Positions 59,778-64,000 of a stretch of DNA of 64,000 nt are shown in pieces; positions within the stretch are counted from its first letter, which is position 1; each line of letters opens with the position of its first letter. The DNA comes from Paracorniculantispora psalliotae (taxonomy: Eukaryota > Ascomycota > Sordariomycetes > Hypocreales > Cordycipitaceae). Position numbers and translations under genes: made by a program. The notes under the pieces are model-generated. The model searched no databases, was not told the origin of the DNA, and saw only the letters and a list, made by a program, of their open reading frames with translations. The stretch lies in contig PHFE01000028.1 in the NCBI GenBank assembly GCA_002796755.1, positions 1 to 64,000 on the forward strand, read 5' to 3'.

Positions 59778-61613
59778 TTACTCTTCCTTGACCTTCTTCA
59801 CAGGCTCCTCCCCTTCGGCAGACTCTTCCGCCTCGCGTTTTGTCCCCGTGCTCTCTGGGCTCGTCGCCTCCGTCACCTCCTCATCTTCGTCCCCCTTCCT
59901 CGGCTTGTCCTCTCCGTCCTCGGGCGGCGGTGTGGCGCGTTTGGGCGGCGGCTGCTGCTGGTCCAGGTGCTCCTCTTCTTCGGGCGGTCGGCCGACGGCG
60001 GCGGCGAGGTCGATACCCTGCATCTCGAGCCCGCCTTCGCCCATGGAGCTCGTGGTAGCGGTCTGCGGACCGGTGTCGTTGACGCCAATCTCGTCGGGAC
60101 CGCGCGCGTGCGGAATCTCCTCGTCTTCGTTTTCATCGCTGCCTTCCCCGCCGCTGCCGGAAGCTGTCGGGGCGGCGGCATCGTCCTTGGCTGCGGACCG
60201 CGGCTCGCCCTCGTTGCCGTCTTCGTCGTCAGAGCCCTCGCCGCCATCATGTTGCGACTGCTGCTGCTGCTGCTGTTGATGCATGGCGTGCTGTTGCTGC
60301 TGTTGGTGGCCGGCGTTGCGCGAGAGCTGGCTGACGGGCACGACGCCCGCGCGCTGCTCCTGTCGCAGGAGCTCGCCTTGCGTGACACCCCGCGCGTGAC
60401 CGGTCGACGGCACGCCGTTAACGCTGACCGACACCGTTTCGATGCTGCCCATGCCGTTGGGTCCGTCAATCGTCTCGGTGCCCTCGCTGTGAATCTGCGC
60501 GCCCGCGCTGCCCGAGCTCCCGCCGCCTGTGCTTCCGCCCGCGCTGCTGGTCGAGGCCGCGTCGCCGTTCTCGGGGCTGCTGCGCCGCGTCAGCCACGGG
60601 ATCGGCGTCAGCAGCGCGCCGCCGAGAGCCTCGTCCGAGCCCACGGCTGCCGCCGCCGCCGCCGCCGCGCTGGCGCTGCTCGTGTTGGCGCCCGTGGTCG
60701 GGTTGCCCCAGCTCACGGACGCGGCGGCGTGGTCGTGGGAGCCGTCCACGCCGTTGATGTGCATCGACGACATGTCAGGGATGGCCTCTGGCAGCGGATA
60801 CGTGCTGCTGCCGGACGTGACCTGGACGACGCGGTCGACGGCGTGCAGGTACGTGGCCAGCGCACGATAATGCGCGTGTGGATGCAGAACCAGCTCCGCA
60901 AGGCGCTGCAGTGTGTGCGGCGGCGCCTTGGTGAATGTCTGGAGGTGGCTTTTGATATCGCCCAGCATGGCGGCGAGCTGGATCGGCAGCTTGGGCGCGC
61001 TGTCGTCGGGTGCTGTCGATTCGGCCGGGTCGTTGCCGGTCGCTTCTTCCTTTTTGTCTTCTTCTGTCGTCGGTCCACCGTCGGCTTTGTCGGTGGTCAC
61101 GTCGTCGGCCTTACCCATGACTGTGTCGCCGTCGTCGCCCGTCGCGGCCCCTTTCGGCTCGCCCTCTTCTCCTTCACCGGCTTCCTTTTCGTCGTCCTTG
61201 GCGTCGCCGCCCGCAGCAGGGGCCGGTGCATTCTCCTTGTCCGCCTCTTGCGAGGAGGGTTCGGGCAGCGGCGACGAGGATTCCGGCTCGCCATTGTCAA
61301 GAGATCGTCGGAGCTCGCGCGGCGGTGGCAGATCCGGAATCGCGAATTCCGTATGTGCAATCTAACCCCAAAGAAAACCCTCATTAGCAATTGCGCTTTC
61401 CTCATAGTCAAAATCAAATTCCCACGGGGGACGCACCTTTTCTAAGCGCGCGAGAATCTCAATCTGCAGCGCGGGCCAAGCATCTCTACTCCAAGGTTAG
61501 CAAACACCCGTCGGGGCGGGCGCGCGCGGGCGCGCGTTGTCGAGGACATACAGATCAAGCAACTCGCCGGCTGCGACCTTGGCGAGCACGTCTTTGTCGA
61601 CATCGACGTCCAT
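59778..61613 (-). CDS. protein phosphatase 4 regulatory subunit 2 (PPP4R2/Psy4)-like
   Basis: Three exons, 61613-61552, 61485-61437 and 61361-59778, encode 564 residues; introns are 66 and 75 nt. The PPP4R2 core lies in the first 210 residues: DAWPALQIEILARLEK, then after an acidic insert KLPIQLAAMLGDIKSHLQTF, PPHTLQRLAELVLHP, YRALATYLHAVDRVVQVTS, which aligns with the human pattern of FTIQRLCELL and LRGVEKNVMVVS. The C-terminal two thirds are disordered with an Ala run, poly-Gln (about 60241-60310), and acidic EE/ED blocks ending PVKKVKEE. PP4 removes phosphate from histone H2A(X) and Rad53 during recovery from DNA damage in yeast (Psy4) and man. The ATG at 61613 follows no in-frame upstream ATG. 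The 49-nt second exon is easily missed. Confidence 0.85.
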
Positions 61614-61986
61614 GATGACCTGTTGAATCTGCGGCGCGCGCAATGAGGCTGGTGCGGGCGTGAGCGCGGCGTGGATGGGTGCGGGTGGAGAGAAAACGGC
61701 CAAGCGAGAGATCTTGCGAAGGGCGTTGGCTGCCAAGTGGCGCCTGGCGGCACGCGATAGCCTTGAGTGAGGAGCGGCGTTGGTGGGGCCGGCCTGGGGG
61801 AGTGACAGTGACAGCCAGTTATAAGCACAAGTTCGTGTTACAGTCGGTGTACAGTGCCAATTAATCTGTATTATACTATTGTTGAGAATTGATTATTGCC
61901 GTTTAAGAATGGCGCTGCTCTTGCTGGTTAAATACCTCTAATTGAGTTATCGCTGGTCATACATCGCTGCGTCCACCACCTTCCGT
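61614..61986. other. intergenic region between two minus-strand genes
   Basis: 373 bp holding the PPP4R2 promoter and the 3' flank of the SPRY gene. AT-rich around 61855-61950. No gene seen. Confidence 0.6.
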
Positions 61987-63246
61987 CTAGTACTCCTTCT
62001 CGATGCCTTGGTACATCCACCGGGCCGGGTTAAACACAACCTCAAACTCGGTCCCCTCAAACGTACCAATCGACGCGCACAAGTCGTGGAAGCCCTCGAG
62101 CCCCGTCACGGGCAGGTCCTCCTCCGCGTCCGTCTCCTCGTGCAGGTTCCAGCTGCCCGTTTCCATGCCGTTGCGAGTGAAGAAGATTTGCACGTGCGCG
62201 CGGTGCGCCGCCTCGCGCGACGGCGAAATCTTCATACCGAGACCGTACGTCTCGCCCGCACGAAACTCGTTCGTGAAGTCCTTGCCGCCCCAGCGGTCGT
62301 TGATGTACTTGTGGCCGTCGTCGCCGTGCACCGCCAGCGACGCGCGGTGCCAGCCGGGCAGGCGGAAGCTTGGGTACGGCAACGCGGAGAAGCCCATGGC
62401 GATGTTGACCGACGGGCTGCTGCGGCTGATTTTCACCTCGTAGTACGCCGTCTTGGGGCGGCCCGTGGTCGTGGGGTCGTGCTGCGACACGACGTACAGC
62501 GGCGGGTAGCTGATGAGCGTACGGTCCAGCGCATTGCGGTTCGTGCTCACGTCCCAGACACCGGGCCCTTGCCAGGTGAGCGAGCCGTTGAAGCCCATGG
62601 GCTCGATGAGGCGGAAGTTGTGGCTGCGCAGGGCGTCGGCGCCGGCGGCATCCAGGCGCAGCGGCTCGGTGAGAGGGTACTGCGCGCACCAGCCCTCGCC
62701 GGCCTCGGCCTCGGCCTCGGTCGAGTTGTGCGCGTGCGAGCGGTCGTAGCCGCTGAAGATGGCGGGCGGCGGCGGGAACAGCGACGTGTCCGGTACGGCG
62801 GCCTCCCAGTTGTGCTGTGGTGGCTGCGAGGGGCCATCCTGCGGCGGCACGATCCAGCTGGTGTTTTGGTTGTGGGACGGGGGAGGACCGGGAGGAGGCG
62901 CGTAGTCGTCCTGCGGCGGCCGGCTGTGCGAGGGAGGCGGGCCGGGAGGAGGAGCATAGTCATCCTGTCGAGGCGGCTGGCTATGAGACGGAGGCGGCCC
63001 GGGAGGCGGCGCGTACTGCTGCTGGCCCGGAGCGTTGTAGTAGCTCGCGGCCGTACCGCTGGGGCCTCCCCCGCTGCCGTACTGCTGCTGGCCGGGCTGG
63101 TTGTTGTAGGGGTTGTTGCTGCCAAAGTTGCTCATCTTGTTCTCGTTTCCGTTGTTGTTGTTGCTATTGTAGTTGTTGTTCTGGTAGTTTTGGGCAGGTC
63201 GTGGCGGGGGATCGTCCGACCTCTCATTCTTCCCTCCGAAACACAT
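61987..63246 (-). CDS. SPRY domain protein with proline-rich repeats
   Basis: A single exon encodes 419 residues. MCFGGK at the start puts Cys at position 2 near basic residues, a possible lipid-anchor site (inference). Residues about 15-60 are Asn/Gln-rich, then four degenerate tandem units of (D/Q)YAPPPGPPPSHS (about 74-130) follow. The SPRY domain covers about 215-400 (YYEVKISRSSPSVNIAMGF, LPGWHRASLAVHGDDGHKYIND, TYGLGMKISPS, HVQIFFTRNGMETGS, LCASIGTFEGTEFEVVFNP). The fold binds partner peptides. Related fungal SPRY proteins include the Ssh4/Ear1 adaptors of the Rsp5 ligase; those have a membrane span that is absent here, though a PPLY sequence lies in the SPRY domain. Role otherwise unknown. 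The start is the ATG at 63246, 19 codons or more ahead of any alternative. Confidence 0.88.
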   Translation of the reverse strand: MCFGGKNERSDDPPPRPAQNYQNNNYNSNNNNGNENKMSNFGSNNPYNNQPGQQQYGSGGGPSGTAASYYNAPGQQQYAPPPGPPPSHSQPPRQDDYAPPPGPPPSHSRPPQDDYAPPPGPPPSHNQNTSWIVPPQDGPSQPPQHNWEAAVPDTSLFPPPPAIFSGYDRSHAHNSTEAEAEAGEGWCAQYPLTEPLRLDAAGADALRSHNFRLIEPMGFNGSLTWQGPGVWDVSTNRNALDRTLISYPPLYVVSQHDPTTTGRPKTAYYEVKISRSSPSVNIAMGFSALPYPSFRLPGWHRASLAVHGDDGHKYINDRWGGKDFTNEFRAGETYGLGMKISPSREAAHRAHVQIFFTRNGMETGSWNLHEETDAEEDLPVTGLEGFHDLCASIGTFEGTEFEVVFNPARWMYQGIEKEY

Positions 63247-63820
63247 GATGACGTTTCAAGGCGCGGGTGTGTGTGTGCTTTATGTAAACTAGTAAGAGCT
63301 GGACGCAAGGCTGACGGGAGCTGGGCAGAGCGACCTTTGTCCGGCGCTAATGCAGACAGCTGATGACCTGGATGGAGCTGTGTAGCGCAAGGCGGGATGA
63401 GACAATATATACGCAAATGGAGATGAAGCTGCGCAGTCACAGTGTTTTGCCCGTATGTACGACCAGCTGGCTGGGGCTGAGGCCGCCCAGCTAGCGCCTT
63501 GCTGTGGCGGAGCTCCCCTGTCGCGGGGCGGGCAATGCAGCCAAGACGCCACGAGGACCCATGAAGCAGTAAGTGGCGATATGTACAGTCATTACACAAT
63601 TCAAATCACATTACACGTGGTGACAATTAACTTTACTCTAATTGTAGGTTGATAAAATGTATGTATATTCATTCTTCACATATCAAAATAAATCTGTGCA
63701 GAAGAAAACGAACCGAGCCATGAGGGAAATTTCCGACTTCATGTAAAAATGTAGAAAATAATATGCATCTAGAGGTGTTTCATCGTCTCACTCAACGAAT
63801 CATCTCTTCTTAGTTGCCTC
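63247..63820. other. intergenic region
   Basis: 574 bp between the SPRY gene start and the 3' end of the calcium exchanger gene, both on minus. A TG repeat run lies at 63266-63278. No gene seen. Confidence 0.6.
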
Positions 63821-64000
63821 TTAGTTACCCCAGCTGCTCGCCTCTTCGGGGCTTGGGTAGAAAAACGCGACGACGGCGATAATCACGTACACGGCACACA
63901 GTAGCGCACCTTCTAGGTAGTTGCTGCGGCCGTCCAAAACCAGGAAGTTGACAATGAAGGTAGACACAAAGAGGCAGACCGTTTCGAAGAGGGTAAAGTA
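63821..64000 (-). CDS. VCX1/CAX-type vacuolar Ca2+/H+ exchanger, C-terminal fragment
   Basis: The last 59 residues of a gene that runs off the right edge: they read YFTLFETVCLFVSTFIVNFL, then VLDGRSNYLEGALLCA and VYVIIAVVAFFYPSPEE, ending at TAA 63821. The hydrophobic helix pair with GRSNYLEG between is the final segment of CAX family exchangers such as yeast Vcx1, which load Ca2+ into the vacuole using the proton gradient. The rest of the gene lies outside the window. Assignment rests on this short but characteristic piece. Confidence 0.85.
   Translation of the reverse strand, partial: YFTLFETVCLFVSTFIVNFLVLDGRSNYLEGALLCAVYVIIAVVAFFYPSPEEASSWGN

Noticed and set aside
59967..61445. 492-codon plus-strand frame antisense to the PPP4R2 gene
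   Set aside because: Arg/Ala/Val-rich mirror of GC-rich coding sequence; the minus frame has the conserved domain.
61942..63363. 473-codon plus-strand frame antisense to the SPRY gene
   Set aside because: Same artefact: Arg/Val-rich shadow of a GC-rich gene with a clear domain on the other strand.
1..64000. secondary metabolite cluster, transposon or CRISPR array
   Set aside because: No synthase, transposase, reverse transcriptase or spaced repeat array is visible; the lone monooxygenase and amidase are not next to backbone enzymes.

Overview
This 64 kb window is nuclear DNA of a filamentous ascomycete (Pezizomycotina). The best fit is a sordariomycete, possibly Hypocreales, though that rank is inference. 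The evidence is short introns (53 to 213 nt) with GTAAGT/GTATGT-type donors and CTAAC/CTGAC branch sites, two Zn2Cys6 regulators, a White Collar-2 photoregulator, a UPF0658 Golgi protein, a single arginyl-tRNA synthetase gene with a mitochondrial leader, and pyrimidine-rich leaders upstream of genes. It reads as core chromosome. I see no biosynthetic cluster, no intact transposon, no CRISPR array and no confident tRNA.

Layout. From 1 to about 22 kb there is almost no coding sequence: one lone nuclear-regulator-like gene (8999-10650, minus) sits between about 9 kb and 11.5 kb of DNA without a credible gene. That DNA has several pyrimidine-rich plus-strand tracts, an assembly gap (11845-11913) and a diverged 190-bp tandem duplication (about 20.93-21.30 kb). 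From 22 kb onward it is gene-dense, mostly as divergent and convergent pairs: Leu3/LeuB-type regulator (minus), an undescribed 73-aa spliced gene (plus), TIM10 (plus), STB6-like protein (minus), GID2/RMD5 ubiquitin ligase subunit (plus), UPF0658 Golgi membrane protein (minus), flavin monooxygenase (plus), arginyl-tRNA synthetase (minus), amidase (plus), a small glycine-rich protein (minus), a Zn2Cys6 regulator with a GC-AG intron (plus), WC-2 (minus), RAD50 (plus), PPP4R2 (minus), a SPRY protein (minus), and the 3' end of a VCX1-type Ca2+/H+ exchanger (minus) running off the right edge.

Most of these are housekeeping or regulatory genes with no single shared pathway. Two neighbour relations may matter. 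RAD50 and the PP4 regulatory subunit converge, and both act in the DNA damage response in other eukaryotes. The STB6-like gene and RMD5 share a 0.93 kb divergent promoter region.

Exon coordinates were set by hand from splice consensus, frame and protein continuity; every multi-exon model closes in frame. All starts given are ATG codons; several longer open frames begin at TTG and were trimmed. The most interesting items are the lone regulator in a 22 kb desert, the small spliced gene at 25775-26082, the GC-AG intron inside a zinc cluster, the dual-start arginyl-tRNA synthetase, the diverged tandem repeat and a frameshifted coding relic near 36.5-36.8 kb.
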